Translations under genes and position numbers: made by a program
The notes under the pieces: model-generated
Told to the model about the DNA's origin: nothing
What the model saw: only the letters and a program-made list of their open reading frames with translations
Database searches by the model: none
Shown here: piece by piece, positions 1 through 6,305 of the stretch
How positions within the stretch are numbered: the first letter of the stretch is position 1
How the letters are laid out: each line of letters begins with the position of its first letter
NCBI GenBank assembly: GCA_002713885.1
Contig: PAVC01000044.1
Location: 2,448-15,103 of the forward strand
DNA from: Fidelibacterota bacterium
GTDB taxonomy: Bacteria > Fidelibacterota > Marinisomatia > Marinisomatales > UBA1611
Direction of reading: 5' to 3'
DNA: 12,656 nucleotides

Positions 1-515
1 GTATAAAGCATTAGATAGATAATTATTCCTGTGATAGAAACATACAACCAGATAGGAAATGTTATTCTTGCTATTTTTCTGTGCTGCTGGATCTGAAAAA
101 ACCATCCTCTATATAAGGTTATCATTGCCAAAGGTAAGATAATCATAGCAAGAATAATATGAGTTACCAAAATAGGGTAATAAACTGATATCCACTCACC
201 AGTATAGGCTTTTGGGCCACTCTTAAACCAATGGTAGATTACATAACTGACTAGAAATAATGCCGATGAAAAAAATGCTGTCAGCATTACGCTCCTGTGC
301 ATCTCACGTTTTTTTAGTTTAATTAAAACGTAGCCAATTATAAGTAATATCGTTGTAGTTAGATTTAATAATGCATTTACCAGAGGCAAGGATGATACAT
401 CTATCGCGCCCTCAATACCTTCAGGCCTAGGTCCTAGAATTAAAAAAGCTACTGCCATGCTTAGCACGCCAGACAGCATATAGATCATCTTAAACCAAAA
501 GTTTTCTTTCACCAT
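1..515 (-). CDS. DUF420 membrane protein, probable cytochrome oxidase assembly factor (partial, 3' end off the left edge)
   Basis: I translated this by hand; 171 residues are visible and the C-terminus runs off the window. The protein is hydrophobic, with about five membrane segments. Its pattern fits the DUF420 family (COG2322, YozB-like): MHRSVMLTAFFSSALFLVSY near residues 72-91, YH at 94-95, THIILA at 118-123, and QHRKIAR followed by FPIWLYVSITG at 144-163. Histidines at 73, 95, 119 and 145 are likely functional and could bind metal or haem. From memory, members of this family sit beside ctaA/ctaB and are needed for active aa3-type oxidases (staphylococcal CtaM is, I believe, a relative). 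The start ATG overlaps the ctaB stop by one base (TAATG), which implies translational coupling. Family assignment is fairly secure; the exact biochemical role is not established. Confidence 0.85.
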   Translation of the reverse strand, partial: MVKENFWFKMIYMLSGVLSMAVAFLILGPRPEGIEGAIDVSSLPLVNALLNLTTTILLIIGYVLIKLKKREMHRSVMLTAFFSSALFLVSYVIYHWFKSGPKAYTGEWISVYYPILVTHIILAMIILPLAMITLYRGWFFQIQQHRKIARITFPIWLYVSITGIIIYLMLY

Positions 516-1399
516 TAATAATAATTTAGATCAATAAGGATAATGATTAATAGAAGCGGTAGATAGACCACGGAAGTTCTTAATAATAGTTTTGCATTTT
601 TTATAGATGATTCTTTTAATAAAGGGATACCTGATGCTAAATAAACAATACCTAACAATAATGCCCCCCAAAAATAAAATATTCCCAAAGCTCCAGTAAC
701 TACAAAATAGAGGGAGACAGGAATAAGTAAAAATGCGTGCCAAATAATTTGTCTGATTGTTCTATGATTTTCTTTTTCTATAACCGGGAGCATTTTAAAT
801 CCTGCTCTTTCATAATCATCTTTACACATTATGGCAATCGCATAAAAATGAGGATGCTGCCATAAAAATAAAATTGCAAATAATATCCAAGCGTTTGGAC
901 TAAGTTGATTCGCGGATGCTGCCCATCCGCCAAGTGCTGGCATAGCACCGGGAATTGCGCCAACAGTGGTATTTAACCAGGTAATTTTTTTTAACGGTGT
1001 ATAAACAAATAGATAAAGTACTATGGTAGCAAGACCAAGTATCGCAGTTAGCTGATTAACTAGTACCCATAATATTGCAAAACCGATTATCGATTGAGCT
1101 AGGCCAAAGCTTAAGGCAGTCTTAATCGAGATTAGACCAGCAGGAATTGGACGTGATTTTGTCCTGTCCATTAGCATATCCAAATCTTTTTCAATACAGT
1201 GATTGATAGTCCCGGCTCCGCCAGAAAGTATTGCCGTACCTAGAATTGTATAAAAAAAGTTTAGATAGTTAATCATCTCACTTTCAGCCAAATAATAGCC
1301 TAACGCTGTAGAGATTAATATTAGTATCGTTATTCTTGGCTTTGTCAGCTCAATAAAAGCTGAGACCTTGCTTTTTGCCGGAAGAGGTTTTCTTTTCAT
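515..1399 (-). CDS. ctaB: Protoheme IX farnesyltransferase (haem O synthase)
   Basis: This is a 294-residue polytopic UbiA-family prenyltransferase, close to the usual length of haem O synthases. It transfers a farnesyl group from farnesyl diphosphate to haem B to make haem O, the precursor of haem A for oxidases. The first Asp-rich motif is at residues 66-80 (NHCIEKDLDMLMDRT), followed by KSRPIPAG. The second conserved loop is DDYERAGFKMLPV at 194-206. The YTPLKK motif (133-138) and WQHPHF (180-185) are also typical of CtaB. The start codon lies in an ATGA overlap with the sco stop codon, and the stop overlaps the DUF420 start, so the gene is embedded in a coupled cta operon. Identification rests on several family motifs and on ctaA in the same operon. 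No unusual features were seen. Confidence 0.97.
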   Translation of the reverse strand: MKRKPLPAKSKVSAFIELTKPRITILILISTALGYYLAESEMINYLNFFYTILGTAILSGGAGTINHCIEKDLDMLMDRTKSRPIPAGLISIKTALSFGLAQSIIGFAILWVLVNQLTAILGLATIVLYLFVYTPLKKITWLNTTVGAIPGAMPALGGWAASANQLSPNAWILFAILFLWQHPHFYAIAIMCKDDYERAGFKMLPVIEKENHRTIRQIIWHAFLLIPVSLYFVVTGALGIFYFWGALLLGIVYLASGIPLLKESSIKNAKLLLRTSVVYLPLLLIIILIDLNYY

Positions 1400-2001
1400 A
1401 CTGACGACCGCAGTTTCTTTAAAAATAAATTAATATGGTTTCGCAGGATAGATATACTAGCCTTGTCTGTGCCGTTATAATACTGTCTTATGTTTCCTTC
1501 TCCATCGATTAACACAAATTTTACAGAATGACCAGCCGGTAGATTATCAGACATTAATAAAAATCCATCCGAACTTAGTTTTTTTACTTTTTCCATATCT
1601 GCTCGCAAAAACTTCCAACGCTTATCATTAACACCATTTGCATCAGCATATATTTTTAGCACCTCTTGACTATCATACTCTGGATCAACCGTTATCGATA
1701 TAAATTGTAGATCCGGATGTAGTTTATACTGATTATATAACGTTCTCATATTGTTTGACATGATTGGACAAGGTCCAGGACAACTGGTAAATATAAAGTC
1801 CAAGACAGATATTTTATTACGTAAACTATCCTCAGTGAATGGTTCCCCATGATGGCTAACCAAACTAAACGGAGGTGCCTGTTTAATCACAGCCGGTAGA
1901 ACCTGGCTAGCCTGTGTTGCTTTTGTTATAACCCATGTGGCACCGATACCAAGAAAAACCACTAACGCTAAAACACTAACTAGATGAATCTTTTTTATCA
2001 T
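1396..2001 (-). CDS. sco: SCO1/SenC/PrrC-family copper chaperone
   Basis: This 201-residue protein has an N-terminal membrane anchor (about residues 5-26) and then an extracytoplasmic thioredoxin-like domain. The copper-binding motif is CPGPC (C74 and C78, the standard CX3C of SCO proteins), and the third ligand is H158 in the GHSVKFVLID stretch. SCO proteins deliver copper to, or reduce, the CuA centre of cytochrome oxidase subunit II. Length and motif spacing match the family. The gene overlaps ctaA upstream and ctaB downstream by 4 bases each (ATGA), so it is almost certainly co-expressed with haem A synthesis. A second, differently built SCO protein lies at 11252-12097. The choice between copper donor and thiol reductase cannot be made from sequence. 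Confidence 0.95.
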   Translation of the reverse strand: MIKKIHLVSVLALVVFLGIGATWVITKATQASQVLPAVIKQAPPFSLVSHHGEPFTEDSLRNKISVLDFIFTSCPGPCPIMSNNMRTLYNQYKLHPDLQFISITVDPEYDSQEVLKIYADANGVNDKRWKFLRADMEKVKKLSSDGFLLMSDNLPAGHSVKFVLIDGEGNIRQYYNGTDKASISILRNHINLFLKKLRSSV

Positions 2002-2927
2002 ACACTATTTGATATTTTCCAGAAAGTATATTGCACAATTGAAAGCCCTAATAATAAAGATGAAAACCACATATGAAAAAGCTGAACAAGTGGTTTCACA
2101 TCAAAAAAAACTAATGACTCGCCTAAAACAATCTGAATACAAATAATTATCAACATAAAATTCACAGCATATATCATATAATCTGAAGGGAATAATTTAA
2201 TATTTTGAATTATTTTCCTTAAATAAAATACTAAACCCAATAAAATCACACCTAGAATAGTGTGAATATATTTAAAAGGTCCTAACATTTTTAATAAAAT
2301 CACTCCCTCAATGAGAGGGTTCTCTTTCCTGCTAATATCTAGTCCTCCTCTGATCTCTGTCCCTATTATAATTTCAACAACCACACAAACCATTATACCC
2401 AAAATAATGTATTTGATATGTTCGGGGTAAACACTATCCTTTTCAAAATTTCCTTCTATGATATAATATGACTGAATTGAACTATATATGATTAATCCAA
2501 TTATTATTAGAGCGAGTAATAAATGAAGTGTGATAGTTACGGGATCTAAAACCGTATCAACCAGCTTACTTCCTAGCCAGCCTTCAACAAATGTAATGAA
2601 TAATGCAAGAGTAATAGAAAAGGTTACTCTCTTATGGTTCTTAAAATAGAGTAATCCATATACGCATGTGACTAAAATAATGAGACCAACAAGAGCACCA
2701 AAAAGTCTGTTTAAATATTCAACCCAGGCAAGAACAAGATTAAATTTCTCAGGATCAATATAGTCTGGAAGCTGTTCTAAATTGGTTGGAGGTATCCAAC
2801 GATCAAAACATTTTGGCCAATCTGGACAACCCATACCAGCTCCAGAAACTCTGACAAGGCCACCAATAAAAATCAATAAATAAGTGAAAACAATTGATAT
2901 AACTGAAAACTGAAAATATTTTTTCAT
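1998..2927 (-). CDS. ctaA: Haem A synthase (CtaA/COX15 family)
   Basis: This is a 309-residue protein with about eight membrane helices. It oxidises the C8 methyl group of haem O to give haem A. Family marks are GGLVRVSGAGMGCPDWPKC at 22-40 with the cysteine pair C34/C40, EYLNR at 70-74, and histidines H135 (TLHLLLA), H222 (YIHTILG) and H285 (LFHMWFSS). Where many CtaA/COX15 proteins have the first haem-ligand histidine (E..HR), this one has N73. I recall that substitution, and the loop with PKCF and IPPT, from Bacteroidota-type CtaA. It is the first gene of the minus-strand operon. Just upstream of its ATG is a short G-rich CCGGGG at about 2934-2939 that could serve as a weak ribosome site. 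The stop overlaps the sco start by 4 bases. Confidence 0.95.
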   Translation of the reverse strand: MKKYFQFSVISIVFTYLLIFIGGLVRVSGAGMGCPDWPKCFDRWIPPTNLEQLPDYIDPEKFNLVLAWVEYLNRLFGALVGLIILVTCVYGLLYFKNHKRVTFSITLALFITFVEGWLGSKLVDTVLDPVTITLHLLLALIIIGLIIYSSIQSYYIIEGNFEKDSVYPEHIKYIILGIMVCVVVEIIIGTEIRGGLDISRKENPLIEGVILLKMLGPFKYIHTILGVILLGLVFYLRKIIQNIKLFPSDYMIYAVNFMLIIICIQIVLGESLVFFDVKPLVQLFHMWFSSLLLGLSIVQYTFWKISNSV

Positions 2928-2985
2928 AAATAGCCCCGGAAATTATGCATCATTAGACAATGAATTATGAATACTTTTCTTATCG

Positions 2986-2994
2986 TGTTATAAT
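2986..2994 (+). promoter_or_regulatory. Candidate extended -10 promoter for the bc-complex operon
   Basis: The sequence TGTTATAAT reads as an extended -10 (TG-N-TATAAT) with a perfect TATAAT hexamer at 2989-2994. The expected -35 position (about 2966-2971) is poor, which is common when a TG extension is present. The predicted start of transcription near 3001 would give a leader of about 60 bases before the ATG at 3063. In an AT-rich genome a single -10 match can occur by chance, and FCB bacteria often use a different promoter consensus, so confidence is limited. Confidence 0.4.
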
Positions 2995-3022
2995 TATGCT
3001 TTATTGTAATATTACGACCAGT

Positions 3023-3035
3023 AAATACTGTATTT
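3023..3035. promoter_or_regulatory. Perfect 6-base inverted repeat, candidate operator
   Basis: AAATAC-T-GTATTT is a perfect inverted repeat with a one-base centre. It overlaps a second near-palindrome CAGTA-AA-TACTG at 3019-3030 and lies next to the 10-base palindrome GTAATATTAC at 3006-3015. All of these fall just downstream of the predicted plus-strand transcription start, a usual place for a repressor to bind. No family of regulator can be named from this site alone, and short AT-rich palindromes arise easily by chance. Confidence 0.35.
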
Positions 3036-3062
3036 TGCAAAAAGAAAATATTTAATTAGACT

Positions 3063-4373
3063 ATGTCCAAGCCACTAACCCAGATTGAACCAGGAACAGC
3101 ATGCACGATAAAAGAGACCGGTCAATCAGGAACACTTGAAAAGATATTCTATTACCCAACCAAGTATGAGGTTAAAACTGATAATGGTTATACAAACCAT
3201 TATACAACCCATGAAATCATTTTTGAAGGCTACGAAAGGCCAAAAACAAAACTAAACATCCCTGAAGCTCCATATAATGGTATCGGTTCAAGTTATGCCT
3301 CCTGGACGCCTTTCAAGGCTAATAGCCAGATAAGGCATCACTTTTCTAGTAGTAAAGAAATTGTATGGAAAATGATTACCTCATTAGAAACATATAACGT
3401 ATGGTTCTCTGGTATACAACGAGCCATGCCTGATATTCAATCGGAAAGATACGTGCACCAGTTTTCTTTTGATAAGCTTCCGCTAATACCTGGATCTTTT
3501 TTTAAGATCAGACCAGCCTCTCTTGCTCCATGGTTTCGATGCAGAATTATAACCATAGAAAAAGAAAAAGAATTTGGGTTTGACTTCAGAATGACACCGT
3601 TTTATAAAGAGTATGTATCATTTAAAATTGAAGACGCTGAGCAAGGTGTTTTTGTTACTTGCAACAGATCCAGCAAGGGCATTTTTTCGTTCTTATCACT
3701 ATTAAACTGGAGCAGTAGAAAATCAAAAATTCTGCGAAGACTTGCAGCAATCACTCCGGTGATTGATTTTGGTAAAACCGATGACGAGTCAGATGACGAA
3801 AATGCTGAGGATATGTGGGGCGGATATGCTTCTAGAGAAGACTATATTAATTATGCAGTGAATATGGGACTACAAAACAATATGGACGTGATTAATGCGA
3901 TTACAGATAAGCCAACAAGAGGCCTTGCAAAAGCTGGGCTTGTTCGCGCAAAACGAACCGGTGAAACCCCTCCCATGCCAGAAAAACCTGCGCCAGGTTC
4001 TAAACCTTCCGGCGCATCCACTGCAAATACTGGACTTAGCCGAGAGCAAATTGTTGCAATGGTAGTAAATAAAGCATTAGATGGAGATATGGACCCAATT
4101 AACTCCATTGAAGACAAACCCACTAGAGGTATCGCTAAAGCGTTAATGGTAAAAATAAAGCGTGGCACTGCAGAACGGCCCGCCATGCCGGAAATTCCAG
4201 ACACACTTTCGGAGCAAAGCGAAAACACTGTAGCAGAGAGCGAAGAACAACTAATCGAAAGGCTTGTCGTGACTGGGTTGACTGGTGACATGGAAGAAAT
4301 CAATGCACTAGATAATAGAGTTTTAAGAGGAAAAATTAAGGCCGCAATTGTAAAAGCAAAACGGCAAAAATAG
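3063..4373 (+). CDS. SRPBCC/START-like protein with three C-terminal 42-residue repeats; function unknown
   Basis: This 436-residue protein has no signal peptide or membrane helix, so it is probably cytoplasmic. Residues 8-58 look like a small beta-rich (KOW/SH3-like) domain. Residues about 88-235 resemble an SRPBCC/START-like ligand-binding fold: F-S-S-S-K-E-I-V-W near 94-102, Y-x-x-W at 111-114, an IPGSFFKIRP strand at 142-151, and a long final helix at 217-230. An acidic linker (238-250) leads to three 42-residue repeats at 257-298, 326-367 and 393-434, joined by Pro-rich linkers. It is the first gene of the operon, 9 bases before the next small gene, which suggests a role in assembling or regulating the bc complex. 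SRPBCC proteins bind hydrophobic ligands such as quinones or lipids. I did not recognise the whole architecture, so no function is assigned. The start has no clear Shine-Dalgarno sequence. Confidence 0.75.
   Translation: MSKPLTQIEPGTACTIKETGQSGTLEKIFYYPTKYEVKTDNGYTNHYTTHEIIFEGYERPKTKLNIPEAPYNGIGSSYASWTPFKANSQIRHHFSSSKEIVWKMITSLETYNVWFSGIQRAMPDIQSERYVHQFSFDKLPLIPGSFFKIRPASLAPWFRCRIITIEKEKEFGFDFRMTPFYKEYVSFKIEDAEQGVFVTCNRSSKGIFSFLSLLNWSSRKSKILRRLAAITPVIDFGKTDDESDDENAEDMWGGYASREDYINYAVNMGLQNNMDVINAITDKPTRGLAKAGLVRAKRTGETPPMPEKPAPGSKPSGASTANTGLSREQIVAMVVNKALDGDMDPINSIEDKPTRGIAKALMVKIKRGTAERPAMPEIPDTLSEQSENTVAESEEQLIERLVVTGLTGDMEEINALDNRVLRGKIKAAIVKAKRQK
3831..4364 (+). repeat. Three 42-residue protein repeats encoded in the SRPBCC-like gene
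   Basis: The repeats are encoded at 3831-3956, 4038-4163 and 4239-4364, each exactly 42 codons with no gaps. Invariant positions include Ser1, Glu3, Val10, Leu14, Met18, Ile21-Asn22, Arg30-Gly31, Lys34-Ala35, Val38 and Lys41-Arg42. By eye, copies 1 and 2 share 23 of 42 residues and copies 2 and 3 share 18 of 42. A Pro-rich linker with a P-x-MPE-x-P motif follows copies 1 and 2. Each copy looks like two or three short helices ending in a basic helix. I do not recognise the repeat family. Confidence 0.85.
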
Positions 4374-4382
4374 ATTACGTCT

Positions 4383-4490
4383 ATGGAGAAAGAAAAACCA
4401 AATCCAATATCAGTCTCACAGCTACTTTCGATGATTATCTGTACTATACTTCTACTTGTTTATGTCACACTCGTGACCTGGGTGCTTTAA
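4383..4490 (+). CDS. 35-residue single-helix membrane protein
   Basis: The frame reads MEKEKPNPISVSQLLSMIIC and continues through a hydrophobic helix (about residues 14-33) to VTWVL and a TAA stop. It starts 9 bases after the SRPBCC-like gene and lies in the same strand and operon as the bc complex. The polar, lysine-bearing N-terminus and single helix predict an N-in topology. Size and layout are like the small one-helix subunits of cytochrome b6f (PetG, PetL, PetM, PetN; roughly 29-37 aa), but I see no sequence match to any of them. It could also be an assembly factor. The case for a real gene rests on position, the membrane-helix pattern and the two similar genes that follow. Confidence 0.6.
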   Translation: MEKEKPNPISVSQLLSMIICTILLLVYVTLVTWVL

Positions 4491-4514
4491 ACATTGAGTT
4501 TTGACTGGCTCACC

Positions 4515-4637
4515 ATGACCTGGCTTCAAGAACATCTGGAGTGGGTAATCGGACTATTATTAATCGGAATAGTTATTCTATTTTTCTTTCCCATACTATT
4601 AGGATGGCAGCTAAAAGAGGATGACAAACATGAGTAA
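4515..4637 (+). CDS. 40-residue single-helix membrane protein
   Basis: From the ATG at 4515 the frame encodes MTWLQEHLEWVIG, then a strongly hydrophobic helix (about residues 10-31) ending in PILLGWQ, and an acidic tail LKEDDKHE. An in-frame TTG at 4494 would add seven residues and begin 3 bases after the previous stop; neither start has a good ribosome site, so the start is uncertain. The stop overlaps the next gene. The Trp-rich amphipathic N-terminus and the short charged tail fit a small subunit that sits against a larger membrane complex. No homologue was recognised, and a role with the downstream cytochrome b6 complex is inferred from position only. Confidence 0.6.
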   Translation: MTWLQEHLEWVIGLLLIGIVILFFFPILLGWQLKEDDKHE

Positions 4638-4803
4638 TATAAATGACGCCTTGCCAATTATTTCTGCCCTAACTTTAATTTTTTCACTGCTTCTTATATC
4701 CGAAATATTTAGACTTAAAAAAGAGCAAAGAAGACTAAACAAAAAAATCGACTACCTCCGCAAGGATATAGATTTACTTTTGAGTAAAAATAATGGTGAC
4801 TGA
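4630..4803 (+). CDS. 57-residue membrane protein with one helix and a basic coiled-coil tail
   Basis: The chosen start is the ATG at 4630, because AAGAGG at 4615-4620 lies 9 bases upstream; the in-frame ATG at 4621 touches that ribosome site directly and would add three residues. The protein has a hydrophobic helix (about residues 8-27), then a highly charged helix (FRLKKEQRRLNKKIDYLRKD) with leucine/isoleucine spacing like a short coiled coil, ending in SKNNGD. The basic tail after the helix predicts a cytoplasmic C-terminus. It overlaps the preceding small gene by 8 bases and is followed 52 bases later by the HEAT-repeat gene. It resembles small scaffolding subunits in layout only; no family was recognised. 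Confidence 0.7.
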   Translation: MSNINDALPIISALTLIFSLLLISEIFRLKKEQRRLNKKIDYLRKDIDLLLSKNNGD

Positions 4804-4855
4804 TTTTTCTAAATTCTAATCTAATAATTAACTCATATTTTTATACATAGCTAGT

Positions 4856-5755
4856 ATGGATCAAAACAGTCAAAATGATACTGAAAAAAAGAATGAAAAT
4901 AGTCGGATATATGTCCTCTTTTATTCTTTCTTCCTCATTCCCTTTATGATCGCAGTCTTTGGTGCAGTCTTTTTTCTTTTATTTAAGTTTATTACTTACG
5001 AAACAAATAACGCTGAAGATTTACTCAATCAGGTGAAAGTTGGTTCCGCATCAAAAAGGTGGCAATCAGCATTTGAACTGGCAAAAGTATTAAATAATCC
5101 TGATGCAAATCCTTTGACCAAATCATTCAAAGGCCAACTCACATCCGCATACGAAAAATCTATTCATGATGATCCTCTTGTTCGCTCATACTTGGCAATG
5201 GCCATGGGTTCAACAAAAGATACAACATTTGGAAAAATATTAATGTCTGGTCTTAAGGATAAAACCTTAGAAACAAGAATAGCAGCGATACAAGCCTTAG
5301 GACTTCTCAAATATTTTCCCGCAACAAAATCAATTAGAAATATTATTAACAAGACAGATACACAGACTGAAAAACTAACGGCAACGATAGCCCTTGGCAT
5401 GATTGGCGACCCCTCAACGATACCCCATCTGAAAAACCTATTAGATGATGAAGAAGCAAATATAAGGTGGGACGCTGCCATAGCATTAGCGAAAATGGGT
5501 AACAATTCCGGCGTCTATATTATCGAAGGGCTCTTAGATCGGGAATACTTAAAGCAGTTTAAACAAATAGACCCTATAGAAGAAAAAAAAGTTTTAATGA
5601 TCGCAATCAGAACGACATCTATTTTATTTGATAAAAGGTTCGAAGATAAGCTAACTTTGCTCTCTAAAAACGATCAAGATTTAAGCATTAGAAACGCAGC
5701 AATCAAAGCATTAGAAAATAATTATAGTAACATAGAACCAATTACTGATGAGTGA
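4856..5755 (+). CDS. Membrane-anchored HEAT-repeat protein, accessory to the bc complex
   Basis: This 299-residue protein has a polar N-terminus, one hydrophobic segment (about residues 18-47) and then a helical solenoid. Several HEAT/PBS-lyase-like units are visible: DPLVRSYLAMAMG near 106-118, LETRIAAIQALGLL at 138-151, EKLTATIALGMIGD at 172-185, ANIRWDAAIALAKMG at 201-215 and LSIRNAAIKALEN at 276-288. Each has the A-x-x-A-L-G-x-h-G/A pattern. Basic residues before the helix favour an N-in topology, which would put the solenoid outside the cytoplasm. Its stop overlaps the Rieske start by 8 bases, so it is probably translated together with the Rieske protein. HEAT solenoids usually hold proteins together, so a role as subunit or assembly factor of this complex is likely but inferred. 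It has no lyase catalytic signature that I can see. Confidence 0.8.
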   Translation: MDQNSQNDTEKKNENSRIYVLFYSFFLIPFMIAVFGAVFFLLFKFITYETNNAEDLLNQVKVGSASKRWQSAFELAKVLNNPDANPLTKSFKGQLTSAYEKSIHDDPLVRSYLAMAMGSTKDTTFGKILMSGLKDKTLETRIAAIQALGLLKYFPATKSIRNIINKTDTQTEKLTATIALGMIGDPSTIPHLKNLLDDEEANIRWDAAIALAKMGNNSGVYIIEGLLDREYLKQFKQIDPIEEKKVLMIAIRTTSILFDKRFEDKLTLLSKNDQDLSIRNAAIKALENNYSNIEPITDE

Positions 5756-6302
5756 AACAACAAATCCTGATGCCCCTAGAGCTGCAGTCGGCAGCACAAA
5801 TAAAGAAAATAAAAACTCAATTGAAAGACGGAGTTTTTTCAGCTGGTTAGCTTTAGGCTGGCTAGGGTTTGCAGCAGCTACTGGTGGCTTCTTTACCGTA
5901 ATAATTCGATTTTTGTTTCCCAATGTACTTTTTGAACCGCCTCAGACTTTTAAAATAGGATACCCTGACGAGTTTTCACCAAATAGTGTAGACATAAGAT
6001 TTAAAAAGAAATTCAATGCATGGATAGTCAGAGATGATGAATCTATATTTGCACTTTCTACGGTCTGTACCCACCTTGGGTGTACACCAAACTGGCTTGC
6101 AACAGATAGTAAATTTAAGTGCCCTTGCCATGGTAGCGGATTTAGAATGACAGGCGTCAATTTTGAGGGTCCAGCTCCTAGGCCGTTAGAAAGATTTAAA
6201 ATAGGTATAGCTGAGGATGGGCAGATTCTTATCGATAAAACCAAGAGCTACAAATGGGAAAAGGGAGAATGGGAAAATAAAGACTCTTTCCTAACAGTTT
6301 AA
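5748..6302 (+). CDS. petC: Rieske [2Fe-2S] iron-sulfur protein of a cytochrome bc/b6-type complex
   Basis: This 184-residue subunit takes an electron from quinol at the Qo site and passes it to the c-type cytochrome. The cluster boxes are CTHLGC (107-112) and CPCHGS (125-130). The predicted ligands are C107, H109, C125 and H128, and C112-C127 form the stabilising disulfide. A GPAPRPLERF segment follows, as in other Rieske proteins. The N-terminus has a twin arginine (ERRSFFSW, R27-R28) before a membrane anchor (about 32-57), consistent with Tat export of a folded cluster protein. The start ATG lies inside the end of the HEAT gene (8-base overlap) and cytochrome b6 starts 3 bases after its stop. 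A longish polar C-terminal tail (165-184, KSYKWEKGEWENKDSFLTV) follows the fold. Symbols petA or qcrA are also used for this protein. Confidence 0.96.
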   Translation: MSETTNPDAPRAAVGSTNKENKNSIERRSFFSWLALGWLGFAAATGGFFTVIIRFLFPNVLFEPPQTFKIGYPDEFSPNSVDIRFKKKFNAWIVRDDESIFALSTVCTHLGCTPNWLATDSKFKCPCHGSGFRMTGVNFEGPAPRPLERFKIGIAEDGQILIDKTKSYKWEKGEWENKDSFLTV

Positions 6303-6305
6303 ATC

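Larger units (their letters stand above)
2928..3062. promoter_or_regulatory. Divergent intergenic promoter region between ctaA and the bc-complex operon
   Basis: This 135-base, very AT-rich gap separates the two divergent respiratory operons, so it must hold promoters for both. On the plus strand the clearest element is an extended -10 at 2986-2994. Two palindromes lie between that element and the plus-strand start codon, at 3006-3015 and 3023-3035. I found no convincing -10/-35 pair for the ctaA direction. Shared control of the haem A/oxidase assembly operon and the quinol-oxidising complex is a reasonable inference from the arrangement. Confidence 0.6.

Noticed and set aside
3031..3037. Bacteroidota-type -7 promoter element (TAnnTTTG)
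   Set aside because: TATTTTG is one base short of the consensus and no partner TTTG lies at the right distance upstream.
3851..4303. 150-codon open frame on the minus strand inside the SRPBCC-repeat gene
   Set aside because: Its length follows from the repetitive plus-strand coding sequence; the plus-strand product has clear domains and repeats, and the antisense product shows no recognisable family or ribosome site.
4494..4496. TTG start for the second miniprotein
   Set aside because: Possible, but the in-frame ATG at 4515 gives a complete helix with flanking Trp residues; neither site has a good ribosome signal, so the ATG was preferred.
4804..4855. Internal promoter before the HEAT gene (TATACAT in an AT-rich gap)
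   Set aside because: No matching -35 at proper spacing; AT-rich sequence yields such matches by chance, and the gap is only 52 bases in an otherwise continuous operon.
5164..5505. 113-codon minus-strand open frame inside the HEAT gene
   Set aside because: It is antisense to regularly spaced HEAT repeats, which explains the open frame; no start signal or known motif.
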